A stretch of 64,000 nt of DNA from Arthrobacter sp. Soil764 (GTDB taxonomy: Bacteria; Actinomycetota; Actinomycetes; Actinomycetales; Micrococcaceae). The translations under genes were made by a program, and so were the position numbers. The stretch is taken from contig NZ_LMSI01000003.1 of NCBI RefSeq assembly GCF_001428075.1, positions 62,001 through 126,000 on the forward strand. The letters run 5' to 3'. This document shows, piece after piece, positions 7,661 to 16,838 of this stretch (positions within the stretch are counted from its first letter, which is position 1; each line of letters opens with the position of its first letter). The notes beneath the pieces are model-generated. The model was not told the DNA's origin. It did not search any database and worked only from the letters and a program-made list of their open reading frames with translations.

Positions 7661-8767
7661 TCAGGAAGGGTTTTTGCCGTGGCGGCCGTGGGATTCTGCC
7701 GGGCCTGCAGGCCCTGCCAAATGACGCTCCAGGCCGTCCATGTCCAGGCGCGTATTCCAGCTGGCCCAGTCCTGGGGCCGCACCGACGGGCGCCCCAGCA
7801 GGTACCCCTGGCCGGCGCTGATCCCAAGTTCGGTGAGGACCTTGAGTTCGCCCACCGTTTCGATGCCCTCGGCCACCAGGGTGGTGCCGATCTGGTCGGT
7901 GAAGTCCACCAGGCACGCAGCCAGGGTCCGCTGGAGGCCGTCCTTGTCGACGTCGCCGATCACGTTGCGGCCCACCTTCAGGAAATCGGGCCGCAGGTGA
8001 ATCATGCGGCTCAGCGCGCCGGCACCGGTATGGGCATCATCGACGGCGATCCGCAGGCCTTGCTCCCGGAGCGGATTGATTGCGGAAATGAACTGCAGAT
8101 ATTCCTCTTCGGGAATGTCCTCGGTCATTTCGAGCACCACGCGGTGGATGGGGAGTTCAATGTGGTCGAACAATTCCGGCAGGCGCGGGTCCATGCAGGA
8201 CGTGGGCGAAATATTGAGGGATATATAAAGATTTTCCGGCAGGTCGCGGGCCGCGGCCGCGGCCGAACCCAAAGCCGAAAATTCAAGGTTTGCGCCCAGG
8301 CCCACCGCCGCTGCCTCGGCGAACCACAACTCCGCAGCAGCACCGTCGTCGCTGACGAAGCGGGAGAGGGCTTCCGCGCCCACCACCGTTTTTCCTTCCA
8401 AGCCGTAGATGGGCTGGAAGGCGGTCATCAGCATCTGGTTTTCAAGCAGGGCGCTGATCCTCGAGATGCTGCGGATGGCGTCCAGCTGCTCGGCGAAGTG
8501 CGGCGGCAGCGTGGGCGGTGTGAGGCGCATTTCCCGGGCCGCTTCCAGTGTTTCCACGGTGTTGGCGTCGCTGCGCCGGGTTTCGAGGAGATACTCCAGC
8601 AAAGCCCGTTCGGGCACGCCGGGATTCTCATCGAGGCTGTTGCTCAGCCGTTGCCGGACGGCGGCTCCCGCAGGATCCGTATCCGCCAGCACGGCGGCGA
8701 TAATTCCCCATGCCTGTACCCGAACCGACATTAGCGACGCCCCCAGTTGACGAAGTAATGACCCCAT
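7661..8767 (-). CDS. EAL-domain cyclic-di-GMP phosphodiesterase
   Basis: 368 aa. An ~110-residue helical N-terminus of unknown type precedes an EAL domain (~112-345). All catalytic residues are visible: Glu132-Ala-Leu, Asn185 (LNISP), Glu213 (LEMTED), Asp243-Asp244, Lys264 (FLKVGR) and Glu300 (AEGIET), so it should hydrolyse c-di-GMP. The usual DDFG is DDAH here. There is no GGDEF partner domain and no membrane segment. An alternative start is Met13 (8731), which has a G-rich sequence upstream. It lies next to, but separate from, the GGDEF-EAL/histidine-kinase operon. Confidence 0.9.
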   Translation of the reverse strand: MGSLLRQLGASLMSVRVQAWGIIAAVLADTDPAGAAVRQRLSNSLDENPGVPERALLEYLLETRRSDANTVETLEAAREMRLTPPTLPPHFAEQLDAIRSISRISALLENQMLMTAFQPIYGLEGKTVVGAEALSRFVSDDGAAAELWFAEAAAVGLGANLEFSALGSAAAAARDLPENLYISLNISPTSCMDPRLPELFDHIELPIHRVVLEMTEDIPEEEYLQFISAINPLREQGLRIAVDDAHTGAGALSRMIHLRPDFLKVGRNVIGDVDKDGLQRTLAACLVDFTDQIGTTLVAEGIETVGELKVLTELGISAGQGYLLGRPSVRPQDWASWNTRLDMDGLERHLAGPAGPAESHGRHGKNPS

Positions 8768-8900
8768 GGCCCATTAATGTTCAAATTTCCAAACGCCTTA
8801 TAAAAGTACGGTGCTGCCAGACCTGAATTTCGCGGCGGCAAAAACCTGACACCGCACGCTGATCGTATAACGGCGGCCACAAAAGCGCAGTAGTTTTCCG

Positions 8901-10451
8901 CTACTGGTTAGCGCTTTCCTGCTGGTCAGCCAGCAGTTGGGGAATCCGGTCCGGCGGAACAGGGCGGCAAAAGTAGTAGCCCTGGGCGCTGCGGCAGCCC
9001 AGGCCGCGCAGGATCTCCGCCTGTTCTGCCGTTTCCACGCCTTCCCACACGGCCTCCAGCCCGCATGCCCGCACCAACTGCAGCACCGCGGCCACCAGGG
9101 CAGGTTGGCTTGGGTCGGTCTCCAGCCCGGCGATCAGCGATTTGTCCACCTTCACCCGGTCCACCGGAAGCCGGCGGAGGTAGCTGATGGAGGAATAGCC
9201 GGTACCAAAATCATCAATTTCGATGCCCACGCCCAAGCCGCGGAGTCCGCCCAGCGAATACCGGTCCAGCTCATTGCCTTTGACGATGGCCACTTCCGTC
9301 AATTCCAGGACCACCCGCTCAGGCCTGACCCCGGTCTCCTTGAGCACGTTCCTGACGTCCTCGATGAACTGCAGGCTCTGCAGGTCAGTGGCGGAGATGT
9401 TGATCCGAACGGAAAACGTCGTGTCCAGCAGGGATGCGTCAATCCAGGCGCGCAGCTGCCGTACCGCTGTCCTGAGCACCCACAGGCCCAGTTCCGAGAT
9501 CAGCCCTGCGTCCTCGGCAAGGGGAATGAACTCGTCAGGCATGATGAAGCCACGGGTGGGGTGGTTCCAGCGGACCAATGCCTCCACGCCTTCGATCCGT
9601 CCCGTGGCGAGCTCCACCACCGGCTGGTAGTACAGGGTCAGTGCGTCGTCCCTGATGGCCGCCCGCAGATCGTCCACCAGCTGGCTGCGGAGCCGCCGCA
9701 CCAGCAGCATTGCCGGCTCGAACCGGTGCAGCTTGTTCTGCCCCTCGGCCTTGGAGGCATACATGGCGACGTCGGCCTCCATCAGCATGTCCTCGGGGCT
9801 TTGGCCTTCGCTGCCCACGCTGAGCCCGATGCTGGCACCGCAGCGCACGCTGCGGCCGGGCAGCTCGATGGGCTCGGTGAGGTCAGCCAGGATGCGCTGC
9901 GCCACGATGGCAGCCTGGTCTGCCGACGCCGACGGCATGACGATCGCGAATTCGTCACCGCCCAGCCGGGCTACGACGTCGGACGTGCGGACAGCGGTCC
10001 GGAGCCGTTCGCCCACGGTCACCAGGACCTGATCGCCGGCGGTGTGCCCCAGGCTGTCATTGATGGACTTGAACGCGTCCAGGTCCAGCAGCAGAATGGC
10101 GGGGCCTTCCTCCGCAGGCTCGCCCTCAGCAGCATCGCGGGCCTGCAGGGAGCTGCGCAGCGCCTCGATCAGGGCCGAGCGGTTGGCCAGGCCGGTAAGC
10201 GGGTCCTGCATGGCCATCTTCTGCATCTCAAGGTGTGCCTCATGCAGCAGTTGGGTGCGGACCTGGACGCGCTGCTCAAGCTCTTCGTAAATGACCTGAA
10301 GATCCTCGGCCAGGAGATTGGTGCCCATGATGATCGCGTCCAGTTCATCGCGGGCGGGGGAGACCTCTATCCGGGAGCTGAGGTCGCCGGAAGCCAGCCG
10401 GACAATACCTTCCAGCAACTGGGAAAGCCGGGGGTCGTCGTCGGCAAACAT
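8901..10451 (-). CDS. GGDEF-EAL bifunctional c-di-GMP protein
   Basis: 516 aa, starting at the ATG at 10451, preceded by GGAGGAGG; a longer open frame upstream is the shadow of the kinase gene. Residues 1-70 form a HAMP-like/coiled-coil linker without membrane segments. The GGDEF domain is intact (GGDEF 164-168) with an RxxD product-inhibition site (155-158) five residues before it. The EAL domain starts near 270 (Glu290-Ala-Leu, DDFGTGYSS), also apparently intact, so both synthesis and hydrolysis are possible. It lies 19 bp after the sensor kinase stop and is probably cotranscribed, which suggests coupling of the kinase signal to c-di-GMP turnover. Confidence 0.92.
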   Translation of the reverse strand: MFADDDPRLSQLLEGIVRLASGDLSSRIEVSPARDELDAIIMGTNLLAEDLQVIYEELEQRVQVRTQLLHEAHLEMQKMAMQDPLTGLANRSALIEALRSSLQARDAAEGEPAEEGPAILLLDLDAFKSINDSLGHTAGDQVLVTVGERLRTAVRTSDVVARLGGDEFAIVMPSASADQAAIVAQRILADLTEPIELPGRSVRCGASIGLSVGSEGQSPEDMLMEADVAMYASKAEGQNKLHRFEPAMLLVRRLRSQLVDDLRAAIRDDALTLYYQPVVELATGRIEGVEALVRWNHPTRGFIMPDEFIPLAEDAGLISELGLWVLRTAVRQLRAWIDASLLDTTFSVRINISATDLQSLQFIEDVRNVLKETGVRPERVVLELTEVAIVKGNELDRYSLGGLRGLGVGIEIDDFGTGYSSISYLRRLPVDRVKVDKSLIAGLETDPSQPALVAAVLQLVRACGLEAVWEGVETAEQAEILRGLGCRSAQGYYFCRPVPPDRIPQLLADQQESANQ

Positions 10452-10470
10452 GCGGGTCCTCCTCCGGCGC

Positions 10471-12132
10471 CTAGTTGGCCTGGGCGCTGTCTGTGCCGAG
10501 GGGGAGGCTGACGGTGACGGTGGTCCCGGTGCCCAGGGTGGAGGCGACGTCGATCCGGCCGCCGTGGCGGTCCACGATGTCCTTGGAGATGGCAAGGCCC
10601 AGGCCTGTTCCCGGGATTGCGCCGTTCATGGCGTTGGAGGCCCGGTAGAACCGGGTGAAGACGTGGTTGATCTCGTCGCTCGAAATGCCGATCCCGGTAT
10701 CGGCGATGCGTACGGTGGCCCACTTGGAGCCGTCCGCGGCGGCGTGGGATTCGCTGCCCACCTCGATCCGTCCGCCGCTGGGCGTGAACTTGATGGCGTT
10801 GGACACGAGGTTGGTAAAGACCTGCTGCAGCTGTACTTCATCGGCGAGTATCTCCGGATCCTCCGGAACGGGGTCCACGTCGATGGTGACGTTCTGCAGT
10901 GTGGCCAGGGGGCGGAGCGCAGCAGCCACCAGGTCCAGGGTCTGCCCCAGCCGCACCGGTGCCAGCTGCATGGCCATGGTGTCCAGCCCGCCGCGGGAGA
11001 CGCTGAGCATGTCCTCGATCAGCGTGCGGAGGCGTTCGGTGTTGCGGACCACGATGTCCAGCATCTGGTGGACTTCCCGGGAGACCGGATGCTCGGTACT
11101 TTCCTGGATCATGTCCAGGTAGGCCATGATCGAGGTCAGCGGGGTCCGCAGCTCGTGGTTCACCGTCGCCAGGAAGTCCGTCTTGGCCTTGTCGAGCTCC
11201 CGCAGCTGCTTCACCACCTGCTGCTGGCTGTTGATCAGGTGGCTTTGGATGAGGCCGTAGGCGGCGTTGCCGGCCACGTGCTGGATCAGCCCCAGTTCAG
11301 CGCTGGACCAGGTCCGGGACCGGTCCATCATGGCAATCCAGATGATGCCCAGGGAGGAATTTCCCTCGCCGATAGGGACCGCCAGTGTTGAGGCGGCTCC
11401 GGCGATGTCGGGGCCGGGACCGGGCTTCGCCTCGCTGCGGGCGGCCTGTTCGTTTCCGTCGCCGGAGAGCGTTTCCGTTCCTGCCCAGAGGGCGTCAGCC
11501 GTAGCGCGGGCCTTATCCTCGTGCGGAAGGGCCTCCACGGGCAGCTCCGCCAGGCCCCGCCGGTGCCAACTGGCCGTGATGAGGGGGACCCGGTGGTCCT
11601 CGAAGGTTGCCAGGACAACGTGGTCGGCCTTGAAGGTGCGGCCGAATCCCGCGACAACGTGGTCCGCAATTTCCTGCGGATCGTTGGTGGCGCGCACTGC
11701 GGCCGAGACGCCGCGCAGCTGCTCGCGGAGCCCTTCGGCTTCCTGCCGGGTGGCGCGGCGACGGGATACCTGGTCGATGAGGACGGACGTGCGGTGCACC
11801 AGCTCCTGCGGTGCAGGCGGCTTGGTGATGCAGTCGTGGATGCCGGGGGGATTGGCGGCTTCGATCTCAGCGGGGTTGTCCAGGTCCACCATCACCAGGA
11901 CCGGTGCCGTGGACGCGGCAGCGGACAGGACACCGGACAGGAAGGCGTCGACGACGACGACCGACGGTTCAGCGGCGTTCAGCACCGCGGCGAGGCTGCG
12001 GGCGTCGGTTGCTTCGAGGACGGTGTACCCGGCGCCACGCAGTGCCTGCGCGTTAAGGGCCAGCCGGCCGGCGTCGGGATCGGCGACGACGGCGGTGCGG
12101 GGCAGGCGCACGTCACTCGGGACAGCCGTCAC
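10471..12132 (-). CDS. Hybrid sensor histidine kinase: receiver-like, GAF, HisKA, HATPase
   Basis: 553 aa from a GTG at 12132, chosen because a GGGAG site precedes it and the receiver fold begins just after. Order: receiver-like domain (~10-115; ADPD acidic pair, VVVDAF phospho-acceptor, ITKP lysine), GAF domain (~135-300), coiled-coil, HisKA with the phospho-His in NHELRTPLTS, and HATPase with N box, DTGIG and GTGLGL. It is soluble, with no membrane segment. The receiver at the N-terminus is the reverse of the common hybrid kinase layout; the Ser/Thr switch position looks replaced. It is followed by the GGDEF-EAL gene and divergent from a methyltransferase. Confidence 0.9.
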   Translation of the reverse strand: MTAVPSDVRLPRTAVVADPDAGRLALNAQALRGAGYTVLEATDARSLAAVLNAAEPSVVVVDAFLSGVLSAAASTAPVLVMVDLDNPAEIEAANPPGIHDCITKPPAPQELVHRTSVLIDQVSRRRATRQEAEGLREQLRGVSAAVRATNDPQEIADHVVAGFGRTFKADHVVLATFEDHRVPLITASWHRRGLAELPVEALPHEDKARATADALWAGTETLSGDGNEQAARSEAKPGPGPDIAGAASTLAVPIGEGNSSLGIIWIAMMDRSRTWSSAELGLIQHVAGNAAYGLIQSHLINSQQQVVKQLRELDKAKTDFLATVNHELRTPLTSIMAYLDMIQESTEHPVSREVHQMLDIVVRNTERLRTLIEDMLSVSRGGLDTMAMQLAPVRLGQTLDLVAAALRPLATLQNVTIDVDPVPEDPEILADEVQLQQVFTNLVSNAIKFTPSGGRIEVGSESHAAADGSKWATVRIADTGIGISSDEINHVFTRFYRASNAMNGAIPGTGLGLAISKDIVDRHGGRIDVASTLGTGTTVTVSLPLGTDSAQAN

Positions 12133-12289
12133 AGTGCTCCCTTCCCTCCCAGTTGAGTACATTCTAGGGGGATGGGGGCAGGGCGGGTCCACGAGGTGCG
12201 GACCCTTGCGTCCACTTTGTGCCGCTGCCGCCAGGGCTGTGGCACGCCGTAATGTTGCCGGAGGTCCGCCGCTGCGGCGGCAGGGACCA

Positions 12290-12295
12290 TATATT
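12290..12295 (+). promoter_or_regulatory. -10 box of a leaderless mRNA (methyltransferase gene)
   Basis: TATATT, 6 nt, then GTG at 12302: leaderless geometry. Confidence 0.55.
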
Positions 12296-12301
12296 TGAGC
12301 C

Positions 12302-13123
12302 GTGTCTCCAACAAAGCCGCCACGGTCCGCCTGGCAGAAGTACCTGATGATCCCCAAGCTTGTCAGGCTGTCGCGCAGCGCCCCGAAGGACCGGCACAAG
12401 GCGTGGGATCGGTATTGGGCCGGCATCACCGCCACCGGACCCGGCGGCGAGGTCCTGTGGGACTCTGGCAGCAACCACGAGTTCCAGGGCTATCAGGAGA
12501 GCCTCCTGCGCTATCTGGACCCCGCCCTTCCCGTGGTGGATACCGGCTGCGGGCACGGCAGCTTTACCCGTGCGCTCGCGGGAATCTTTCCCAGGGTCAT
12601 CGGCGTGGATGTCTCGCCGCATGCTGTTGCCCGGGCGCGGGCGGAGTCGGCAGGAATCGGAAATGCGGCCTTCGAAGCCCGGGATATGACGGCGGTGGGG
12701 GCTGCGGGGGAGCTGGCGGAGTCCTTCAACCTGGACCCGGACGGCGCCAATGTCTTTATCCGCGGCGTACTGCATGTCCTCGACTCAGCGCACCAGACGG
12801 CGATGGTTGAAAACCTGCGGACCCTGGTGGGCCGCCGCGGCACGGTCTTCATGGCGGAAACCAACTTCCAGGGCAACCCGGTGGAGTACGTCACCCACCT
12901 TGGCGCAACCACCCGCGGCATTCCTGCACCGTTGGAGCTGGCCATCCGCGGACTTCCCATGCCGGGGCACTTCGGACCCGAAGAGCGCGAACGTGCGTTC
13001 CCGGCGTCGGCCTGGGAACTCCTTGAGGACGGCCACGTCGCCATCGAAACCAACCCGGTGACCGGCGTGCCGGGCCAGGACCGGGTACCCGGGTATTACG
13101 CGGTGGTCCGCCCACGCCGGTAG
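12302..13123 (+). CDS. Class I SAM-dependent methyltransferase
   Basis: 273 aa, GTG start. SAM-binding motif I is VVDTGCGHGSF (~78-88), followed by IGVDVSPHAVARAR with the acidic end of the second strand. Downstream FIRGVLHVLD fits motif IV. The N-terminal ~60 residues are basic and helical. It is cytoplasmic; the substrate (small molecule, lipid or protein) cannot be told. The gene is divergent from the histidine kinase, and its start is supported by the -10 box 6 nt upstream. Confidence 0.88.
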   Translation: MSPTKPPRSAWQKYLMIPKLVRLSRSAPKDRHKAWDRYWAGITATGPGGEVLWDSGSNHEFQGYQESLLRYLDPALPVVDTGCGHGSFTRALAGIFPRVIGVDVSPHAVARARAESAGIGNAAFEARDMTAVGAAGELAESFNLDPDGANVFIRGVLHVLDSAHQTAMVENLRTLVGRRGTVFMAETNFQGNPVEYVTHLGATTRGIPAPLELAIRGLPMPGHFGPEERERAFPASAWELLEDGHVAIETNPVTGVPGQDRVPGYYAVVRPRR

Positions 13124-13231
13124 CCCTGGCCGCGAGAGGTTCCAGCCGTCCGCAGACTTCGCGCAGATCCCCGCACCGTGACCACACCGTGTCTTCCATC
13201 CCCTTGACAGGGGAAGGATCCGGAGGCTCCA

Positions 13232-13249
13232 TAGTAAGTAGACTTACTA
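13232..13249. promoter_or_regulatory. TAAGY-N2-RCTTA dyad (copy 2)
   Basis: TAGTAAGTAGACTTACTA is a perfect 8-2-8 inverted repeat 28 bp upstream of the gene at 13278; its core TAAGTAGACTTA (13235-13246) fits the dyad seen at three other loci. A TTGACA at 13204-13209 may be the -35 element, so the dyad would overlap the -10/start region. Confidence 0.5.
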
Positions 13250-13277
13250 GTTAGCCGGAGGTGAAAGGAGGACCGCC

Positions 13278-13727
13278 ATGGCACAGGACAAAGGCAACAA
13301 GACCGGCGGTGCTGACCGCAGCACGGACGACGGTGACTTGGGCGCAGGCCCCGAGGGTGGGAAGATCCGCCACGGACCGGACTCTTCAAAGTCCCTGAAG
13401 TACTCGCAGGAAGTCACCTCCACGGACGACGAGCCGGAACGCGAAGGCCGCAGCCTCGCCACCACCCACCATGAAGTCATCAGGCGGTGGGCAGAGGAGC
13501 GCGACGGCGTGCCCGCCACAGTGGAGGGCACGGAACACGGCGACCACCTTGGAGTACTGCGGATCGACTTCGGTGGCAAGGATGACAAACTCCGCCACAT
13601 CAGCTGGGAGGAATGGTTTGACACCTTCGATTCCCGGAAACTGAATTTCATCTACCAGGAACAGCGCAGCGACGGCACCCAATCCAATTTCTTCCGCCTG
13701 GAAAATCCCAACCGCGAAGACGCCTAA
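13278..13727 (+). CDS. Conserved hypothetical protein
   Basis: 149 aa; AAAGGAGG is placed 7 nt before the ATG. The N-terminal ~60 residues are hydrophilic and disordered. The C-terminal ~90 residues are folded, with a small alpha/beta pattern: HHEVIRRWAEERDGVPATVEGTEH, then GVLRIDF, ISWEEWFDTFD and LNFIYQEQ...SNFFRLENP. This C-terminal pattern recurs in many soil bacteria, but I know no function for it. It is preceded by the perfect dyad and followed by another unknown gene, so a stress-regulated role is inferred. Confidence 0.82.
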   Translation: MAQDKGNKTGGADRSTDDGDLGAGPEGGKIRHGPDSSKSLKYSQEVTSTDDEPEREGRSLATTHHEVIRRWAEERDGVPATVEGTEHGDHLGVLRIDFGGKDDKLRHISWEEWFDTFDSRKLNFIYQEQRSDGTQSNFFRLENPNREDA

Positions 13728-13817
13728 GCCGCACCCGCGCCCCAGCGATCGGCCGGCACCGGACCACCCTCCGGAGCCCACCCACCGGCCGCCGGCGCAA
13801 GACCTACAGGAACCATC

Positions 13818-14261
13818 ATGAGCAACCTCATCCCATCCGGCGCACTGCGCCGGATGCTCCTTCCCCCCACCTATGGGCGGCACGTTACCTCCGCCACTGA
13901 ATTCACCATCCTGTCCGTGGAGGTATGGGCGTCCGGGCTGGTGGTCAACATCCACCTCCCCTCCGATGACGCGGCCGAACCCCGCCTCACTGTCCAGGAC
14001 CACTTCGGAACGGAATACACCCTGAAGGAATCCGCCACGGTGGGCTCCCGCAACCTGCAGGTCTTCACCCCGTCGGTGCCGCCCGGCACCAGGAGCCTGA
14101 CCATCAGGTCGGCGGACGACGGCGACGGCCGGCCCGTGGTGACCTTCGCGGTGCCGTTGATGGCCGTGCCGGAAGCCGAGCCGGATTTCGAGGCAGCCGG
14201 CCGCAGGGCCGCGGCCGCCCACGACGAGTCCTACGAGGACGACCTCCGCCGCCCCGCCTGA
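13818..14261 (+). CDS. Hypothetical beta-rich protein
   Basis: 147 aa. Alternating hydrophobic stretches (FTILSVEVWASGLVVNIHL, LTVQDHFGTEYTL, RSLTIRSAD, PVVTFAVPL) suggest an immunoglobulin-like or beta-sandwich domain, followed by an acidic, Ala-rich tail. No signal peptide or membrane segment. It lies 90 bp after the previous unknown gene and 90 bp before an SDR gene, all on the same strand. Family not recognised. Confidence 0.75.
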   Translation: MSNLIPSGALRRMLLPPTYGRHVTSATEFTILSVEVWASGLVVNIHLPSDDAAEPRLTVQDHFGTEYTLKESATVGSRNLQVFTPSVPPGTRSLTIRSADDGDGRPVVTFAVPLMAVPEAEPDFEAAGRRAAAAHDESYEDDLRRPA

Positions 14262-14351
14262 CCAGGCCGCCGGAACTCCAACCGACCCGAACCCCCGTCT
14301 GACCAAGAAACGTCTGACCAGAAACCGCCTGACCCAAAGAAAGGCCCCGCC

Positions 14352-15161
14352 ATGCTGGACACCAGCAGCTTCACGCCCACCACCGCCATCGTGACCGCTT
14401 CCGACTCAGGGATCGGCAAGGCCACCGCCGTGGCCCTGGCCCGCGCCGGAATGGACGTCGGCGTCACATGGCATTCGGACAAGGCGGGCGCCGAGGAGAC
14501 TGCGGAAGAAATCCGCGGGCTGGGGCGCAAAGCCGTGGTCCGGCAGCTGGACACCACCGAACTCCGTGCCGCTGCGGGCGTCATCGATGAACTCGCCGAG
14601 GAGCTGGGCGGGCTGGACGTCTTCGTGAACAATGCCGGCACCGGTGCAAGCACGAAATTCCTGGACATGGGCATCGATGACTGGATGCAGATCCTGGACA
14701 CCAACCTCAACGGCGCGTTTGTCTGCCTGCAGGCGGCAGCGCGGCGCATGGTCAAGGCCGGCAGGGGAGGCCGGCTGGTGGCGGTGTCCAGCGTCCATGA
14801 GTTCCAGCCGCGCGTGGGCTCGTCCGCCTATGACGCGTCGAAGCACGGGCTGGGCGGGCTCATGAAGACCCTCGCCCTGGAACTGGGCCAATACGGCATC
14901 ACTGCCAACACCGTGGCACCCGGCGAGATCGCCACCCCGATGACGGGGCAGGAGGACCAGGATCCGAGGACGACGGAGCGGCCCGGGGTGCCGCTGGGCC
15001 GGCCCGGGGACGCGCGGGAGATCGCCGACGTCATTGCCTTCCTCGCCTCGCCCGCCTCAAGCTACGTGACCGGGGCGGCCTGGGTGGTTGACGGGGGGAT
15101 GCTCCAGATGGGTCCGCAGGCGGGATCGCACATCACCGGCAACGACTGGCGCGAGGCGTAG
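14352..15161 (+). CDS. Short-chain dehydrogenase/reductase
   Basis: 269 aa. The Rossmann nucleotide motif is TASDSGIG (~17-24), with Ala in place of the usual first Gly of TGxxxGIG. NNAG follows at ~96, the catalytic Ser is in VSSVHEF and the YxxxK motif is YDASK. The C-terminus VTGAAWVVDGGML is typical of classical SDRs of the glucose 1-dehydrogenase/FabG type. NAD(P)-dependent oxidoreductase, substrate unknown. A perfect 10-bp hairpin follows the stop. Confidence 0.9.
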   Translation: MLDTSSFTPTTAIVTASDSGIGKATAVALARAGMDVGVTWHSDKAGAEETAEEIRGLGRKAVVRQLDTTELRAAAGVIDELAEELGGLDVFVNNAGTGASTKFLDMGIDDWMQILDTNLNGAFVCLQAAARRMVKAGRGGRLVAVSSVHEFQPRVGSSAYDASKHGLGGLMKTLALELGQYGITANTVAPGEIATPMTGQEDQDPRTTERPGVPLGRPGDAREIADVIAFLASPASSYVTGAAWVVDGGMLQMGPQAGSHITGNDWREA

Positions 15162-15184
15162 TCCCAGGCCGCCCGCCTGGGACT
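15160..15184 (+). terminator. Hairpin after the SDR gene
   Basis: AGTCCCAGGC / GCCTGGGACT perfect 10-bp arms with a 5-nt loop, starting inside the TAG stop codon. There is no U-tract, which is common for high-GC actinobacterial terminators. Confidence 0.55.
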
Positions 15185-15261
15185 CCAAGCGGGCGGTCAC
15201 AGAACCGCGTGTAGTGTGCACGGCAAGCGCATTCCAATGACTTGCTGGCATGATGGAGCCC

Positions 15262-16386
15262 ATGCGCATTCTTATCGCTCCGGACAAGTTCAAGGGGTCC
15301 CTGACCGCGGCCGAGGCTGCCGCCGCCATCGCCGAAGGCGCGCTGCGGGTGTACCCGGAGGCCGTCGCCACCCAGTTTCCCATTGCCGATGGCGGCGAGG
15401 GCACCCTCGAGGCGGCCGTCGCGGCGGGCTATGAAGAGCGGCTGAATGCCGTGGTGGGTCCCATCCTCACCCCGCTCGGCGCCGCCTGGGCAATCCACAA
15501 GGCCGGCGACGGCAAGGTGACGGCAGTCATCGAAACGGCGCAGGCCTCCGGCCTGGCCGACATGGAACCAACTCCTGCCAACGCCTTGCGTGCCCACAGC
15601 TACGGCTGCGGCCAGCTCATTGCAGCCGCCCTGGACGCGGGGGCCACCGAAATCGTCCTGGGCCTGGGCGGTTCGGCCATGACCGACGGCGGCAGCGGCG
15701 CACTGCGCGCCCTGGGCCTGAAGCCCCTGGACTCCGCCGGGAACGTGGTGCCCCTCGGTGGCGGTTCGCTGGCCGACGTGGTGGCCCTGGACACGGCCGG
15801 GCTGGATCCGCGGCTGTCAGCAACAACGTTCCGCATCGCCGTCGACGTCCGTAATCCGCTGTACGGACCCTCGGGCGCCGCGCATGTCTTCGGCCCCCAA
15901 AAGGGCGCGGACCAGGACGCTGTGGAAATGCTCGACGCCGGACTGCGCAACTGGGCGTCCGTGCTGCGGGAAACAACGGGCCGGGACGTCAACGTCCCCG
16001 GCGCCGGCGCCGCCGGCGGCTTCCCGGCGTCGTTCCTTGCCTTCACCGACGCCACGCTGGAAGGCGGCTTCGCGCTGGTAGCCGGGCTGACCGGCCTCGC
16101 CGCGCAGTTGGAGCAGGCAGATCTGGTGATCACCGGTGAGGGATCCATGGATTCGCAGTCGCTCACCGGCAAGGCGCCCATCGCGCTCGCGGACGCGGCC
16201 CGGGAACGCGGAATTCCCGTCATCGTGGTGGCCGGCAGGATCCTGGTGACCCTTGAGGACCTCGCCGGGCATGGCGTGGTTGCCGCGGCGCAGCTGCTGG
16301 ACGTCGCGTCCAGCCCTGCAGACGCCGTGGCGAACGCCGCCAAGTACCTGACCTGGGCAACAAGCCAGGTACTTGAGGGCGCCTAG
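15262..16386 (+). CDS. glxK: Glycerate kinase
   Basis: 374 aa from the ATG at 15262, preceded by GGAG; an ATG 12 nt earlier is possible. Type I (GlxK/GarK) glycerate kinase signature: IAPDKFKGSLTA at the N-terminus, PIADGGEGTLEA (~34-45), LGLGGSAMTDGG (~132) and VFGPQKGA. It phosphorylates D-glycerate to 2-phosphoglycerate using ATP in the cytoplasm. This copy stands alone here; a second, divergent copy belongs to the tartrate module at 34.8 kb. Confidence 0.93.
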   Translation: MRILIAPDKFKGSLTAAEAAAAIAEGALRVYPEAVATQFPIADGGEGTLEAAVAAGYEERLNAVVGPILTPLGAAWAIHKAGDGKVTAVIETAQASGLADMEPTPANALRAHSYGCGQLIAAALDAGATEIVLGLGGSAMTDGGSGALRALGLKPLDSAGNVVPLGGGSLADVVALDTAGLDPRLSATTFRIAVDVRNPLYGPSGAAHVFGPQKGADQDAVEMLDAGLRNWASVLRETTGRDVNVPGAGAAGGFPASFLAFTDATLEGGFALVAGLTGLAAQLEQADLVITGEGSMDSQSLTGKAPIALADAARERGIPVIVVAGRILVTLEDLAGHGVVAAAQLLDVASSPADAVANAAKYLTWATSQVLEGA

Positions 16387-16391
16387 CCTTA

Positions 16392-16757
16392 CTAGCCCAC
16401 GATCGTGGTGTTGCGGCGGCGCCGGAAAATGAGCACCGCAATCACTACCAGGACCGCGATTCCAGCAATGACCCACGGGGCGTAGTTCAAGCGGGTGGAC
16501 TCATTCTTTGCCGATTCACCCGTGCCCGGATTGGCGGGGCCGGTGGAGGCGGTGTCACCGGGGGAAGGTGTGGGGGACGTGCCCGCGGCCCACACCGTGC
16601 CTGTTGATCCTGACGCGACCTGTGCCGTCCCTGCCTGTGCCGGGCCCGCCTGGCTGATGGCGGATGCGGGCGCCGTCGCAACGGCGGCGCCGGCAGGAAG
16701 GGCCGGAGCGGCCAGGAGCAGCAGGGCCAGCAGGATGGTTCGCACGGACGTTCTCAT
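16392..16757 (-). CDS. Small exported protein with C-terminal membrane anchor
   Basis: 121 aa. A clear signal peptide (MRTSVRTILLALLLLAAPALPAGAA) is followed by an Ala/Gly/Pro/Thr/Ser-rich extracytoplasmic linker (~27-90), then one transmembrane helix (WVIAGIAVLVVIAVLIF, ~95-111) and a short basic tail RRRRN. The layout resembles small wall-associated proteins, but no LPXTG sortase motif is present (only a PxPGTGES-like stretch). It is convergent with the glycerate kinase gene. Function unknown. Confidence 0.75.
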   Translation of the reverse strand: MRTSVRTILLALLLLAAPALPAGAAVATAPASAISQAGPAQAGTAQVASGSTGTVWAAGTSPTPSPGDTASTGPANPGTGESAKNESTRLNYAPWVIAGIAVLVVIAVLIFRRRRNTTIVG

Positions 16758-16838
16758 ACAGTCTCTCCTCTTGGATGGGGCTGGGTGATGGGACGGCTGA
16801 CAGGACTGGATAACCAGACCGGGTGTTTGGACGCGCCC

